Assembly: GCA_910585345.1 (NCBI GenBank)
Contig: CAJUDS010000011.1
Location: forward strand, 1 to 64,000
Reading direction: 5' to 3'
DNA length: 64,000 bases
From: an uncultured Lachnospiraceae bacterium
Lineage (GTDB): Bacteria > Bacillota > Clostridia > Lachnospirales > Lachnospiraceae
In this document: positions 1-8,081 of the stretch, piece after piece
Position numbering within the stretch: position 1 is the first letter of the stretch
How the letters are laid out: each line of letters begins with the position of its first letter
Notes under the pieces: generated by a model
The model's input: only the letters and a program-made list of their open reading frames with translations
Told to the model about the DNA's origin: nothing
The model's database searches: none
Program-made: the position numbers and the translations under genes

Positions 1-52
1 ATTGCTGTTTATTTGTCAAGGTGCTTTGCGTCTTGTCAGACGCAACTTCATT

Positions 53-171
53 ATTCTACCACACTGTTTCCGCTGCGTCAAGACATTTTTTCTTTTTTCT
101 TCTCTTTTTCCACCACACTCGTTTTTCCGCGGTGGAATTTTATGATATCATTTATTACCTATTATTGTCAA
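53..171 (-). promoter_or_regulatory. Tandem sigma-A promoters pointing out of the left edge
   Basis: Two consensus-like promoters lie in tandem on the minus strand. The upstream one has TTGACA at 166-171 and TATCAT at 142-147 with an 18-base spacer. The downstream one has TTGACG at 76-81 and TAGAAT at 53-58 with a 17-base spacer. A short hairpin (GCGTC/GACGC, about 28-43) would open the transcript, followed by CACCTTGACAAATAAACAG near 5-23, which resembles the leader found just before 16S rRNA genes in Gram-positive bacteria. An rRNA operon beyond the edge is an inference; no rRNA sequence is visible here. Confidence 0.6.
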
Positions 172-265
172 TAAGATTTTAATATTTTTTTATTTTTTAT
201 TATGACGGGTTGTTTCCTTTCCCTACTTTTCAAGATGGAAACATTTATCAGTTTCATGCAACACA

Positions 266-772
266 TCAATATGATCCGGACAAAGCGGATAAAACCGGTA
301 ATGCATCCGATACAAAACGTGCCAGATAATTATGCTGAAATAAATATGTCAAAAACATATTATCTTTGACGTCTTCCAAAACAAGGCTGCTGATACCGCC
401 AAATTCAAAAGCTACGATAACAACAAAAACAGCCCACACCAAAAGCACGGCCTCCATAACGCCAACTCCAAAACCAAGCAGCTTATTTACCCCCCGCAAC
501 ACCGGAATCGTAGATATCATCTTCAAAGCCGATAAGATAAAATCAGTTATCTTATATACAAGAACCGCGATTGTCATACAGATAACTCCCAGAATTGTAC
601 GAATCGTCTGATGATCCAAATATCCTTTTACGGCCACAATAAACATTGCCACCGCAGCAATTGCAAGAATCAGAGCTATCGTTGTATTCAGCTCCTCAAT
701 CATTCCCCTCTTATATCCTTTTACACCGCCGCCGACCAACAGCACCAGTACTATAAAAAATACAATATTCAT
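266..772 (-). CDS. cvpA: CvpA family membrane protein
   Basis: A 168-residue protein with four predicted membrane helices (about residues 3-20, 29-48, 60-80 and 97-125) and the N-terminal glycine-rich start, G-x-x-x-G-x-x-R-G, typical of the colicin V production (CvpA) family. E. coli CvpA is needed for colicin V production; the role in Gram-positives is not settled. It follows the DUF5711 gene by 35 bases in the same direction, so they probably form one transcript. Family membership is a good fit by topology and N-terminal motif; the function here is unknown. Confidence 0.75.
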   Translation of the reverse strand: MNIVFFIVLVLLVGGGVKGYKRGMIEELNTTIALILAIAAVAMFIVAVKGYLDHQTIRTILGVICMTIAVLVYKITDFILSALKMISTIPVLRGVNKLLGFGVGVMEAVLLVWAVFVVIVAFEFGGISSLVLEDVKDNMFLTYLFQHNYLARFVSDALPVLSALSGSY

Positions 773-807
773 ATCTTATGTACCCTTCCTGCTCTTATCT
801 CAATACT

Positions 808-2001
808 TTATTTCAGTTCTATTGTATCGATAGAATCCGGCGTTACTATAGTGTATTCATAGGATGCACCGGAGGGAATCAGCGCTAATACCTGATTGTT
901 AAATTTCCCGTTAAAATTATCCATCCCGCCAATCGTATGTACAATGCATTCCTGTTCATTATAGGCGATTACCTTGTCCTTGTGAAATAGAATATCCGTA
1001 AATTGCAAATCCAGCATCACAGTATCCGCCAGCTCACCCGTATCACTATATATGTCGACTTTATACATCGCATTTCCTGTCACATCATTATAGACAAGCG
1101 CCACATATTCATTTCCATAATAAATGCCTTCTGTTTGTCCGTCCAGAAGGATATCTGCAATACTCACCGGCTTTTGATCTCCTTCATAAAACATAAGGCG
1201 ATTGTCTGCAACCGCCACCGCCTTTCCATTGTTCAGAAACCGCACAAACGGAACTATCGTATCAATATAGTCGTAACCGCTTACAAAATTTTCGATTTCA
1301 TTTTGCCCTACCGGGCCAAAATTATAAAACGCCACACTGGAACGCATCGTTCCATTATCCATGTAAAGATATGAAACAGCAAGCAAATGCCCATTATCTG
1401 AAATTGCAATACGGACCGGATAACCGTTGTCCTTCATTGTTGTTTTGAAATACACCAGCGTATCACCCGACGAACTGAACAAATAAATCCACGTTACGTC
1501 TGCCGTATCGTCCAGTACTGCCGCAATCACACCATTGGCAGACACCGTAAAACTTCTGATCGGCATTTTCGTATCAATTTCTCCCAATGTACTTTCCGTA
1601 TTCATAAGATAAATCGTTCTGCCATTATAATCTCCAAACGCAATTACGTTCTGGCATTTATCAACCATGGGATTCTGCATCTCGAAAGTTTGATTCCATA
1701 ACGGTTCCCCTTTCCGGTCAATGCAGCTCGCTCCATCGCTGCTATAAATTACGATATTTTCTCCAAGAGCCTCCATTTCCGTATTTACAATACTTTCTCT
1801 GGGAACCGAAGAAAGCACCAGGTATTCACTGAATATCCTGTTTTTCATCTGTACGACAACCACAACTGCCGCCGCGGCAATCACCGCAATCGCCAAAGCA
1901 GTACGATAAAAAACCAACAGTCTGTGCCGGAAGATTTTCTTACCAAAACTGTCTTCCTGTTTTTTCTCTTTTCTTTTTATGTAATCTCTGATATTTATCA
2001 T
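808..2001 (-). CDS. DUF5711 family membrane-anchored beta-propeller-like protein
   Basis: About 397 residues from the ATG at 2001, chosen because AGAGGT lies five bases before it; an upstream ATG at 2028 has no such site. A basic cytoplasmic N-terminus (KRKEKK) precedes one membrane helix at about residues 29-52, and the rest is an outside domain of repeated beta-strand blades (for example S-S-D-G, A-V-A-D-N-R, I-A-I-S-D-N-G-H) resembling a WD40/PQQ-like propeller. The family is common in Lachnospiraceae and has no assigned function. It sits between the MPN-like protein and cvpA, probably co-transcribed with both. Confidence 0.7.
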   Translation of the reverse strand: MINIRDYIKRKEKKQEDSFGKKIFRHRLLVFYRTALAIAVIAAAAVVVVVQMKNRIFSEYLVLSSVPRESIVNTEMEALGENIVIYSSDGASCIDRKGEPLWNQTFEMQNPMVDKCQNVIAFGDYNGRTIYLMNTESTLGEIDTKMPIRSFTVSANGVIAAVLDDTADVTWIYLFSSSGDTLVYFKTTMKDNGYPVRIAISDNGHLLAVSYLYMDNGTMRSSVAFYNFGPVGQNEIENFVSGYDYIDTIVPFVRFLNNGKAVAVADNRLMFYEGDQKPVSIADILLDGQTEGIYYGNEYVALVYNDVTGNAMYKVDIYSDTGELADTVMLDLQFTDILFHKDKVIAYNEQECIVHTIGGMDNFNGKFNNQVLALIPSGASYEYTIVTPDSIDTIELK

Positions 2002-2031
2002 ATAGACCTCTGCTGCACAGTATAACACATT

Positions 2032-2724
2032 TTATTCTTCCGGTAAATTTTTTTGTTCCTCTATGCTCATCTCCAGATAACTTACTGTCTCCTCCAGCTG
2101 CTTCATCTTATCATACTGATTTAACGTAGTCACTGCAATAATACAACAAATAATCAAAATACACAAACTAATCATATTGAGTACCTGCACGGCCAATACC
2201 GGAGAAAGTTTTTTCCATACGTCCCGTTTTCTCAGCTGCCGCTTCCCCACCTTTCTTTCACCAAGGACAGGCGCATGATACCGTCTTTTCTGTTGATAAT
2301 GAAACAGGTACTCTTCCATACCTTCATTTCGTTCAAAAAACAGGTAATATCCGTTAATATCATGAAAGTTTTGTTCCTGCATCTCTCGCAGTATATCCAA
2401 TATTTCTTTATTTTTACTGTCTATGTAATACCATCCGATACCTTTCAGCGCCGGAAAATACCGCTTTCCAATCTTCTGAAAATAAAATGCGTCTGTCTTT
2501 TTTAAAAGCCTGTCAGAAGCCCTGTGGCCTGCCGCCCCTTTTAAAAAATAATACTTAATCCCGTCGCTTTTATAACCGTCTCCAAAAAATACGATAATCT
2601 GCGGTTCTTTTATCTTTTTAACTGTTTCCTGCAGATATGAAATCACATATTCTTCTATGAATATCTTTTTCTGATGTCCCGGTTGTCCGATCCTGTATAT
2701 GTTTTGCGGAAGTCTTTCCTCCAT
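2032..2724 (-). CDS. Membrane-anchored protein with a degenerate MPN (JAB)-like domain
   Basis: A 230-residue protein starting at the ATG at 2724, which has AAGGAGGG seven bases upstream; a longer frame to 2760 lacks this. Residues about 20-135 show the alternating strands of an MPN fold, including G-I-G-W-Y at the place where active JAMM enzymes have G-W-Y-H-x-H-P, but the metal-binding histidines are replaced (Y-I-D-S). One membrane helix follows at about residues 180-205 and then a short coiled coil (QLEETVSYLEMSIEEQK). It precedes the DUF5711 gene by three bases. The fold assignment is an inference from pattern and from similar genes seen next to DUF5711 in relatives. Confidence 0.6.
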   Translation of the reverse strand: MEERLPQNIYRIGQPGHQKKIFIEEYVISYLQETVKKIKEPQIIVFFGDGYKSDGIKYYFLKGAAGHRASDRLLKKTDAFYFQKIGKRYFPALKGIGWYYIDSKNKEILDILREMQEQNFHDINGYYLFFERNEGMEEYLFHYQQKRRYHAPVLGERKVGKRQLRKRDVWKKLSPVLAVQVLNMISLCILIICCIIAVTTLNQYDKMKQLEETVSYLEMSIEEQKNLPEE

Positions 2725-2960
2725 AACGTCCCTCCTTGTCCCAAACTCTCCTGAAGTCAAAAATCCCGCAGCAAGCTAACGGGGCAGCAAACCTGCAACG
2801 CAGCTAAGCTGCGGGGGTCTTGACCCTCGCGGCAATGAGTCAATGCCCGTTCAGGCACGTCCATTTCAACTGCTGCCTGAAAATATAAATTGTAAACTTA
2901 TTATACATGCAGGCACGCAAAACATTTATCATATCCTGTCAGATATTTCCTGTTTTCGAG
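2725..2960 (-). promoter_or_regulatory. Structured leader with terminator, candidate attenuator or riboswitch
   Basis: A possible -10 (TATAAT at 2900-2905) begins a roughly 170-base untranslated region rich in short inverted repeats: CAGGCA/TGCCTG, TGCC/GGCA, GGGTC/GACCC and CGCAGC/GCTGCG. The last element competes with a longer stem CCCGCAGC (2808-2815)/GCTGCGGG (2765-2772) that is followed by TTTTT, an intrinsic terminator ending 30 bases before the ribosome binding site of the MPN-like gene. Two exclusive pairings of the same CGCAGC arm suggest regulated termination. It matches no riboswitch class that I recognise. Confidence 0.45.
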
Positions 2961-2964
2961 CGAC

Positions 2965-2994
2965 AAAAGGCGCCATCCATCGGATGACGCCCCC
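2965..2994 (-). terminator. Intrinsic terminator after galM
   Basis: On the minus strand GGCGTCATCC and GGATGGCGCC form a ten-pair stem (one G-T wobble) with a three-base loop, followed by TTTTG, twelve bases past the galM stop. Confidence 0.8.
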
Positions 2995-3006
2995 ACAAAA
3001 AGCTGT

Positions 3007-4047
3007 TTATTTACATGTAAACTGATAAATTGTGGTCGAATGATAGTTTTTATCAGGACCATAAATCGGAGACGGGAATCTTTCTTCGTTGACCGCATTT
3101 GGAAAATAATCCGTTTCCAGGCAAAAACCATCTCGTTTGTCATAGTTGGCATTTTCTTTCCCAACCGTGGGAGCAATGCAATTGCCCGCATAAAACTGAA
3201 TACCTGGTAAATCCGTATACACTTTCATACATCTTCCGCTTATCTCTTCAAAGGCCTCTGCTACAAGCTGCAATTCCCCATTCCAGTCATCCAGCACAAA
3301 GTTATGATCATAACCGCTTACCAGATTAAGCTGTTCAAAATCGTTCCCTATTTCATCGCCAATTCGTTTTGCTTTTGTAAAATCAAGCGGGGTGCCTGTA
3401 ACCGGCGCAATTTCACCTGTAGGAATCGCCCCATGGACCACCGGCGTATAATGGCTCGCTTTCAGCCAGAGGATATGGTCCGTGATCTGCCCCCCGTTAT
3501 GGCCCGCGAGATTAAAATATGCATGATTGGTAGGGTTCAGTATCGTTTTGCGGTCCGTGCTTCCATAATAGTCAAGCCGCAGCGCATTGTCCTCCGTTAG
3601 TGTATAGGTAACGGAAATTGTCTTATTACCCGGAAAACCCATTTCTCCGTCTTTCAGGTCTATCGTAAATGTTACCGCATTCTCACTCGCTTCTGTCTCC
3701 CATATACGTTTATGGATACCCAGATCAAAATGGCTGTGCAGATTATTGGGCCCGTCATTTACGTCAAGATGATACGTTTCTCCATCTATCGCAAAAGCTG
3801 CTCCCGCTATGCGGTTAGCATTTGGTCCGATTGTAGCTCCAAAAAAACTGCCATTTGTATAATAGCCTTCCAGCTGGTCATATCCCAGCGTTACATCCTG
3901 CATATTACCATCCCGGTCCGGTACATAAAGTCTGACAAGAATTGCACCGTAATCTGTAATCTGTGCCCGCATACCCTGTTTATTTTCCAGTGTATATAGA
4001 AATACTTCTCTTCCCTCTTTCGTCGTTCCGAATCGTTCTTTTTTCAT
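3007..4047 (-). CDS. galM: Aldose 1-epimerase (galactose mutarotase)
   Basis: A 346-residue cytoplasmic enzyme that interconverts alpha and beta anomers of hexoses such as galactose. The family signature N-P-T-N-H-A-Y-F-N-L carries the catalytic acid histidine, a second histidine is in the N-N-L-H-S-H segment, and F-C-L-E-T-D-Y-F-P near residue 310 carries the catalytic base glutamate. The ATG at 4047 is preferred to the one six bases earlier because AAAGGGA is then at the right distance. It is the last gene after recR and ends in its own terminator. The nearby alpha-galactosidase releases galactose, which gives a plausible reason for its presence, although the two are not in one operon. Confidence 0.9.
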   Translation of the reverse strand: MKKERFGTTKEGREVFLYTLENKQGMRAQITDYGAILVRLYVPDRDGNMQDVTLGYDQLEGYYTNGSFFGATIGPNANRIAGAAFAIDGETYHLDVNDGPNNLHSHFDLGIHKRIWETEASENAVTFTIDLKDGEMGFPGNKTISVTYTLTEDNALRLDYYGSTDRKTILNPTNHAYFNLAGHNGGQITDHILWLKASHYTPVVHGAIPTGEIAPVTGTPLDFTKAKRIGDEIGNDFEQLNLVSGYDHNFVLDDWNGELQLVAEAFEEISGRCMKVYTDLPGIQFYAGNCIAPTVGKENANYDKRDGFCLETDYFPNAVNEERFPSPIYGPDKNYHSTTIYQFTCK

Positions 4048-4062
4048 GCCCATTCCCTTTCT

Positions 4063-4659
4063 TTAAATTTCCGTACGTCCTTCCAATGCACGCAGAAGCG
4101 TCACTTCATCTATATATTCCAAATCTCCGCCCACCGGAACGCCGCTGGCAATCCGCGTTACCCTGATTCCTGTCGGCTTTATCAATTTGCTGATATACAT
4201 AGCTGTCGTTTCCCCTTCCAGACTGGAATTGGTGGCAATAATCACCTCCCGGACATCCTTTTGCAGCCTTGCCATAAGCTCCTTCAATTTAATATCTCCG
4301 GGGCCAATACCCAGCATGGGAGAAATGGCCCCATGCAGCACATGATACACGCCTTCATATTTTCCGGTTTTTTCATAAGCAGCTAAATCGCGGGGGTTTT
4401 CCACCACCATGATCGTTCCTGTATCTCTCCGTGCATTCGCACATACAGGACAAATAGTTTGATCAGTAAGCGTAAAACACCGTTCGCAATACTTTACATT
4501 TTCTCTGGCCTCCGTCACTGCATTTGTAAAACGCTGTACCCGTTCTTTCGGCAGATTGATCAAATAAAATGCAAGTCTCTGCGCAGATTTACTTCCTATA
4601 CCCGGTAAATGGGAAAGTTCTTCAATTAATCGGTTGATATATCCGCTGTACAAGTCCAT
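4063..4659 (-). CDS. recR: Recombination protein RecR
   Basis: A 198-residue protein of full family length. It has the N-terminal helix-hairpin-helix segment (L-P-G-I-G-S-K-S-A-Q-R), a C4 zinc finger (C-E-R-C, C-P-V-C around residues 57-75) and a Toprim domain (residues about 82-175) with the acidic E-N-P-R-D-L and T-N-S-S-L-E-G-E-T-T segments. RecR acts with RecO/RecF in loading RecA at gaps. Its ATG overlaps the stop of ybaB by one base (TAATG), so the two are translationally coupled in the conserved dnaX-ybaB-recR order. Confidence 0.97.
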   Translation of the reverse strand: MDLYSGYINRLIEELSHLPGIGSKSAQRLAFYLINLPKERVQRFTNAVTEARENVKYCERCFTLTDQTICPVCANARRDTGTIMVVENPRDLAAYEKTGKYEGVYHVLHGAISPMLGIGPGDIKLKELMARLQKDVREVIIATNSSLEGETTAMYISKLIKPTGIRVTRIASGVPVGGDLEYIDEVTLLRALEGRTEI

Positions 4660-5012
4660 TAAAACGGCATGCCTCCGCCCAGTCCAAGACCGCCTGTCAT
4701 TTTGCCCATTAATTCTGAATTTGCTTCATCCGCCATACGAAGCGCTTCATTTACAGCCGCCATCACAAGATCTTCCAGCATCTCTATATCATCCGGATCC
4801 ACGACTTCCTGAGACAGCTTTACTTCTTTTATTTCTTTCTTTCCTGTTACCGTTACCTCTACAGCCCCGCCGCCGGATTTCGCCGTAAACTCTTTTGTTT
4901 CCAGCTCCTTTTGTCCTTCCTCCATCTGACGCTGCATCCTCTGTGCCTGTTTCATCAGATTCGCCATATTCCCCGGCATACCTCCACCTGGAAATCCTCC
5001 ACGTTTTGCCAT
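4659..5012 (-). CDS. YbaB/EbfC nucleoid-associated protein
   Basis: A 117-residue DNA-binding protein of the YbaB/EbfC family. A glycine/methionine-rich N-terminus (G-G-F-P-G-G-G-M-P-G-N-M) leads into the helix M-K-Q-A-Q-R-M-Q-R-Q-M, then the family core G-G-G-A-V-E-V-T-V-T-G and L-S-Q-E-V-V-D-P-D-D-I-E-M-L-E-D-L. The C-terminus again is glycine-rich (M-T-G-G-L-G-L-G-G-G). These proteins form tweezer-like dimers on DNA. It sits 21 bases after dnaX and overlaps recR, which is the usual arrangement. Confidence 0.95.
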   Translation of the reverse strand: MAKRGGFPGGGMPGNMANLMKQAQRMQRQMEEGQKELETKEFTAKSGGGAVEVTVTGKKEIKEVKLSQEVVDPDDIEMLEDLVMAAVNEALRMADEANSELMGKMTGGLGLGGGMPF

Positions 5013-5033
5013 TTTTTCTCCTCCCGCAATAAA

Positions 5034-6602
5034 CTATTCTTCCTCAATATCCATATGAATGACTGACTGCAAGTCCACATGAACATCCTCAAAATCTCTG
5101 TCCTCTTCTATTGCCTGAACGACAGCCTCCACTTCTTTTCCTGCACGATCCGACAAAATACGGTTCAACTGTTCCATATGATCCGGCTGCTTCAGAAAAT
5201 AATCGGATGCAACCCCGTCCGGAAATACGAGCACCAGCCTGTTGTCTCCACCCAGTGTCAGTCTCGCCTCCCGTAAATATTGTTTCATCGGCATTTGCGT
5301 ATCACCAATCACGCTCTGCCACTGCTTCACAACCTCCCGTACTTCTTCAGGAATGGCTTTTGAAAGCGCAGGCCGCTCCTTCTTCACCTCTGTTTTCACG
5401 GCTTGAGACATCCCGGCATGGGATTCTTCCCGTTTCACGGTAACGGTGCCTTCCTGCAATTGCTTTTCAACAGCCCGAATCCGGTCCAGAAGCGCGTCAT
5501 TTAAGATCTCCATCTCCGGTCTGCACAACTTTATAATTGTAGTTTCCAGCAGGATACGTTTCTGAGAAGCATAGCGTATCCTGTCCGATACCTCTGAAAA
5601 CACCCGGATATAACGCATAATCACCGGTGTCTCCAACATCTCTGCCTCTTCTTTCAATTTAACCAGATTGTCAGAAGACATATCGATCACATCTTCCGCA
5701 CAATCCGATGCACTGACAAGAAGCAGATTACGCAGATACCATGTAAAATCTGTCACGAATTGAGACAATTCTCTGCCCTGCATAATCATCTCTTCCAATA
5801 GCTCTATGGCGCCGATAATATCTTTTTCTACCATGAATCGCAGCATACCGCTAAACACCGAAGTGTCTACGGCTCCCAACACATCCAGCGCCTTATCATA
5901 AGTCAGCGTATCACCAAAATGAAATGCTATGCATTGATCCAACAGACTTAAGGCGTCGCGCATAGAGCCGTCCGCCGCCCTGGCAATGTACCGCAGCGCC
6001 CTGTCCTCGGCAACTACTGCCTCGGCCTTTATCAACTCCTGCATTCTTTCCGTGATAGTTTCTATTGTAATTCTTTTAAAATCATATCTCTGACATCTCG
6101 ACAGGATTGTAATCGGAATCTTATGAACTTCTGTTGTCGCCAAAATAAAAATAACATAAGAAGGAGGCTCCTCCAAAGTTTTTAAGAGAGCATTGAAGGC
6201 GCCTATGGAAAGCATATGGACTTCATCAATAATATAAACTTTATATTTGCCCTGTGCGGGCGAATAAGACACTTCATCCACAATCTCACGGATATTGTCG
6301 ACACCGTTGTTGGAGGCCGCATCAATCTCGATCACATTCATACTGGCCCCGGAACGAATCGCCCTACACGCCGCACACTCACCGCACGGATTACCATCCT
6401 GCGGATTTTCACAGTTTACTGCCCTGGCAAATATTTTTGCAATTGTCGTTTTTCCGGTTCCTCTGGTACCGCAGAAAAGATAGGCATGGCCTATCCTGTC
6501 TGCTTTCATCTGATTCTTTAAAGTAGTTACAATGTGTTCCTGCCCTTTCACATCTTCAAAATTATCAGGACGGAACTTTCTGTAAAGCGCCGTATACGAC
6601 AT
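5034..6602 (-). CDS. dnaX: DNA polymerase III subunit gamma/tau
   Basis: A 522-residue clamp-loader ATPase. Walker A is G-T-R-G-T-G-K-T at about residues 45-52, the zinc module is C-x8-C-x2-C-x2-C at about 64-79, Walker B is Y-I-I-D-E-V-H-M-L and the sensor 1 segment is F-I-L-A-T-T-E. Domain III follows, and the C-terminal tau-like part is short compared with E. coli, as is usual in Clostridia. Start ATG is supported by conservation of the N-terminus (S-Y-T-A-L-Y-R-K-F-R-P). First gene of dnaX-ybaB-recR; in Bacillus this block directly follows tadA and the SRP RNA, which here are 12 kb away. Confidence 0.97.
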   Translation of the reverse strand: MSYTALYRKFRPDNFEDVKGQEHIVTTLKNQMKADRIGHAYLFCGTRGTGKTTIAKIFARAVNCENPQDGNPCGECAACRAIRSGASMNVIEIDAASNNGVDNIREIVDEVSYSPAQGKYKVYIIDEVHMLSIGAFNALLKTLEEPPSYVIFILATTEVHKIPITILSRCQRYDFKRITIETITERMQELIKAEAVVAEDRALRYIARAADGSMRDALSLLDQCIAFHFGDTLTYDKALDVLGAVDTSVFSGMLRFMVEKDIIGAIELLEEMIMQGRELSQFVTDFTWYLRNLLLVSASDCAEDVIDMSSDNLVKLKEEAEMLETPVIMRYIRVFSEVSDRIRYASQKRILLETTIIKLCRPEMEILNDALLDRIRAVEKQLQEGTVTVKREESHAGMSQAVKTEVKKERPALSKAIPEEVREVVKQWQSVIGDTQMPMKQYLREARLTLGGDNRLVLVFPDGVASDYFLKQPDHMEQLNRILSDRAGKEVEAVVQAIEEDRDFEDVHVDLQSVIHMDIEEE

Positions 6603-6638
6603 AATGACTGCCCCTAATCTGTGGGATACTCCACTTAA

Positions 6639-7712
6639 TTAATCGCCAAAGCTGATACCCAGCATCTTTGCCTCCTGGATAATCGATGCGTCCGGAGAAA
6701 GGTATTTCAGCTTGCCTGCCACATCTTCCAAAGGCACTTTGACAATTTCTCTGTTTCTGTACCCTACCATAAAACCATATTCGCCCTTCATGATAAGTTT
6801 ACCTGCTTCGGAACCAAGACGGCTTGCAAACACTCTGTCATAAGGACACGGGCTGCCGCCGCGCTGTGTATGGCCCGGAACGGTTACACGCACCTCGCTG
6901 CCTGTTCTCTCTTCAATTTCGGCAGCCACCTGGTAGGATACGCTAGGATAAACTTTATTTTTCTGCTTTTCTTTCAGTTCCTTTTTGGATAATGCAGCAT
7001 CTTCTTTCGAAATGGCGCCTTCAGCCACTGCCAGAATCGTAAACCTGCTGCCTCTCTTATGCCTTGCCTCGATAGCGCTTACAACCTTGTCAATATCGTA
7101 TGGAATTTCCGGAATCAGGATGATATCAGCGCCTCCTGCCATACCTGCATTCAGTGTAAGCCATCCAACTTTATGTCCCATTACTTCCACAATAAATACA
7201 CGGCCATGGGAAGCTGCCGTCGTATGGATACAGTCTATTGCATCCGTAGCAATATCAACGGCGCTCTGGAAACCAAATGTCATGTCTGTTCCCCACAGAT
7301 CATTGTCAATCGTCTTCGGCAGCGTCACTACATTCAGCCCTTCCTTGCGCAGAAGATTAGCCGTCTTATGTGTGCCGTTCCCACCCAGTATTACCAGACA
7401 ATCCAGATTTAATTTGTAATAATTATGTTTCATAGCCTCTACTTTATCCAGACCATTTTCATCCGGCTCCCGTATCAGCTTAAACGGTGTCCTGGAACTT
7501 CCCAGAATCGTTCCGCCTTTTGTCAGAATACCCGAAAAGTCAGCATGACCCAGCATTCTGAAATTACCGTAAATCAATCCCTTGTAACCTTCCAGGAAAC
7601 CATAAATCTCCACTTCATCCGACGCGTTCATAATCGTCTTTACTACTCCACGCATAGCGGCATTCAATGCCTGACAATCTCCCCCGCTTGTCAACATCCC
7701 AATTCTTTTCAT
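6639..7712 (-). CDS. pfkA: 6-phosphofructokinase, mixed-marker type
   Basis: A 357-residue glycolytic enzyme phosphorylating fructose-6-phosphate. The ATG at 7712 follows GGAGG at eight bases; the longer open frame crosses the promoter at 7776-7804 and is not translated. Motifs: G-G-N-G-T (usually G-G-D-G), P-K-T-I-D-N-D with the catalytic aspartate, F-G-F-Q-S-A, and V-E-V-M-G-H-K-V-G-W. The lysine in PKTIDND is the residue associated with pyrophosphate-dependent and group III enzymes, while a glycine follows the G-G-N, as in ATP enzymes. Phosphate donor therefore cannot be told from sequence. It lies 36 bases before dnaX. Confidence 0.92.
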   Translation of the reverse strand: MKRIGMLTSGGDCQALNAAMRGVVKTIMNASDEVEIYGFLEGYKGLIYGNFRMLGHADFSGILTKGGTILGSSRTPFKLIREPDENGLDKVEAMKHNYYKLNLDCLVILGGNGTHKTANLLRKEGLNVVTLPKTIDNDLWGTDMTFGFQSAVDIATDAIDCIHTTAASHGRVFIVEVMGHKVGWLTLNAGMAGGADIILIPEIPYDIDKVVSAIEARHKRGSRFTILAVAEGAISKEDAALSKKELKEKQKNKVYPSVSYQVAAEIEERTGSEVRVTVPGHTQRGGSPCPYDRVFASRLGSEAGKLIMKGEYGFMVGYRNREIVKVPLEDVAGKLKYLSPDASIIQEAKMLGISFGD

Positions 7713-7775
7713 CCGGAAAACCTCCTTTTTTTCTCTGGCGATCAATCGCTCTTTTTTTATGGAATCTACCGTTTT

Positions 7776-7804
7776 ATTATATAATATTTTAAATGCTTGC
7801 TCAA
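7776..7804 (-). promoter_or_regulatory. pfkA promoter
   Basis: TTGAGC at 7799-7804 and TATAAT at 7776-7781 with a 17-base spacer, about 65 bases upstream of the pfkA start codon. Its position shows that the longer frame ahead of pfkA is not its N-terminus. Confidence 0.7.
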
Positions 7805-7846
7805 CTTTTTCTTTCTTATTTTCTAAATATCCTCCCTTGTTAGCTG

Positions 7847-7875
7847 TTGACTTACGGTACAATTGCCAGTATAAT
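7847..7875 (+). promoter_or_regulatory. tRNA-Ser promoter
   Basis: TTGACT at 7847-7852 and TATAAT at 7870-7875 with a 17-base spacer, 30 bases before the tRNA. It diverges from the pfkA promoter. Confidence 0.8.
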
Positions 7876-7905
7876 AATGCAGTAGCCAAAAATTGACTTA
7901 TATAA

Positions 7906-7991
7906 GGAGACGTATCGAAGTGGTCATAACGGGGCGCACTCGAAATGCGTTTGCCCTCCGGGGCACGAGGGTTCGAATCCCTCCGTCTCCG
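7906..7991 (+). tRNA. tRNA-Ser (anticodon CGA)
   Basis: The acceptor stem GGAGACG (7906-7912) pairs with CGTCTCC (7984-7990) and the discriminator is G. The anticodon arm GCGCA-CTCGAAA-TGCGT gives anticodon CGA for serine UCG codons. A long variable arm (TTGCCCTCCGGGGCA) as expected for tRNA-Ser and the T arm GAGGG-TTCGAAT-CCCTC are present. CCA is not encoded. Own promoter upstream and terminator downstream, a single-gene unit. Confidence 0.97.
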
Positions 7992-7995
7992 CTCG

Positions 7996-8027
7996 TAAAA
8001 AGCGCAGTAAAATTTACTGCGCTTTTA
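7996..8027 (+). terminator. Terminator after tRNA-Ser
   Basis: AAAAGCGCAGTAAA and its complement ACTGCGCTTTT form a stem of about 11 pairs with T-rich 3' side on plus; on minus it could also end transcripts from the alpha-galactosidase gene. Confidence 0.85.
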
Positions 8028-8081
8028 ATTTTGTTCATCAATTCAATTACTTCTTATTAATTATAAAAATCGGAACAGTCT

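Noticed and set aside
2901..3191. 96-codon frame on minus overlapping the end of galM
   Set aside because: Shadow of the galM frame and its terminator, no ribosome binding site.
7713..7889. N-terminal extension of the phosphofructokinase frame
   Set aside because: It runs through a good promoter and lacks a ribosome binding site; GGAGG is placed for the ATG at 7712.
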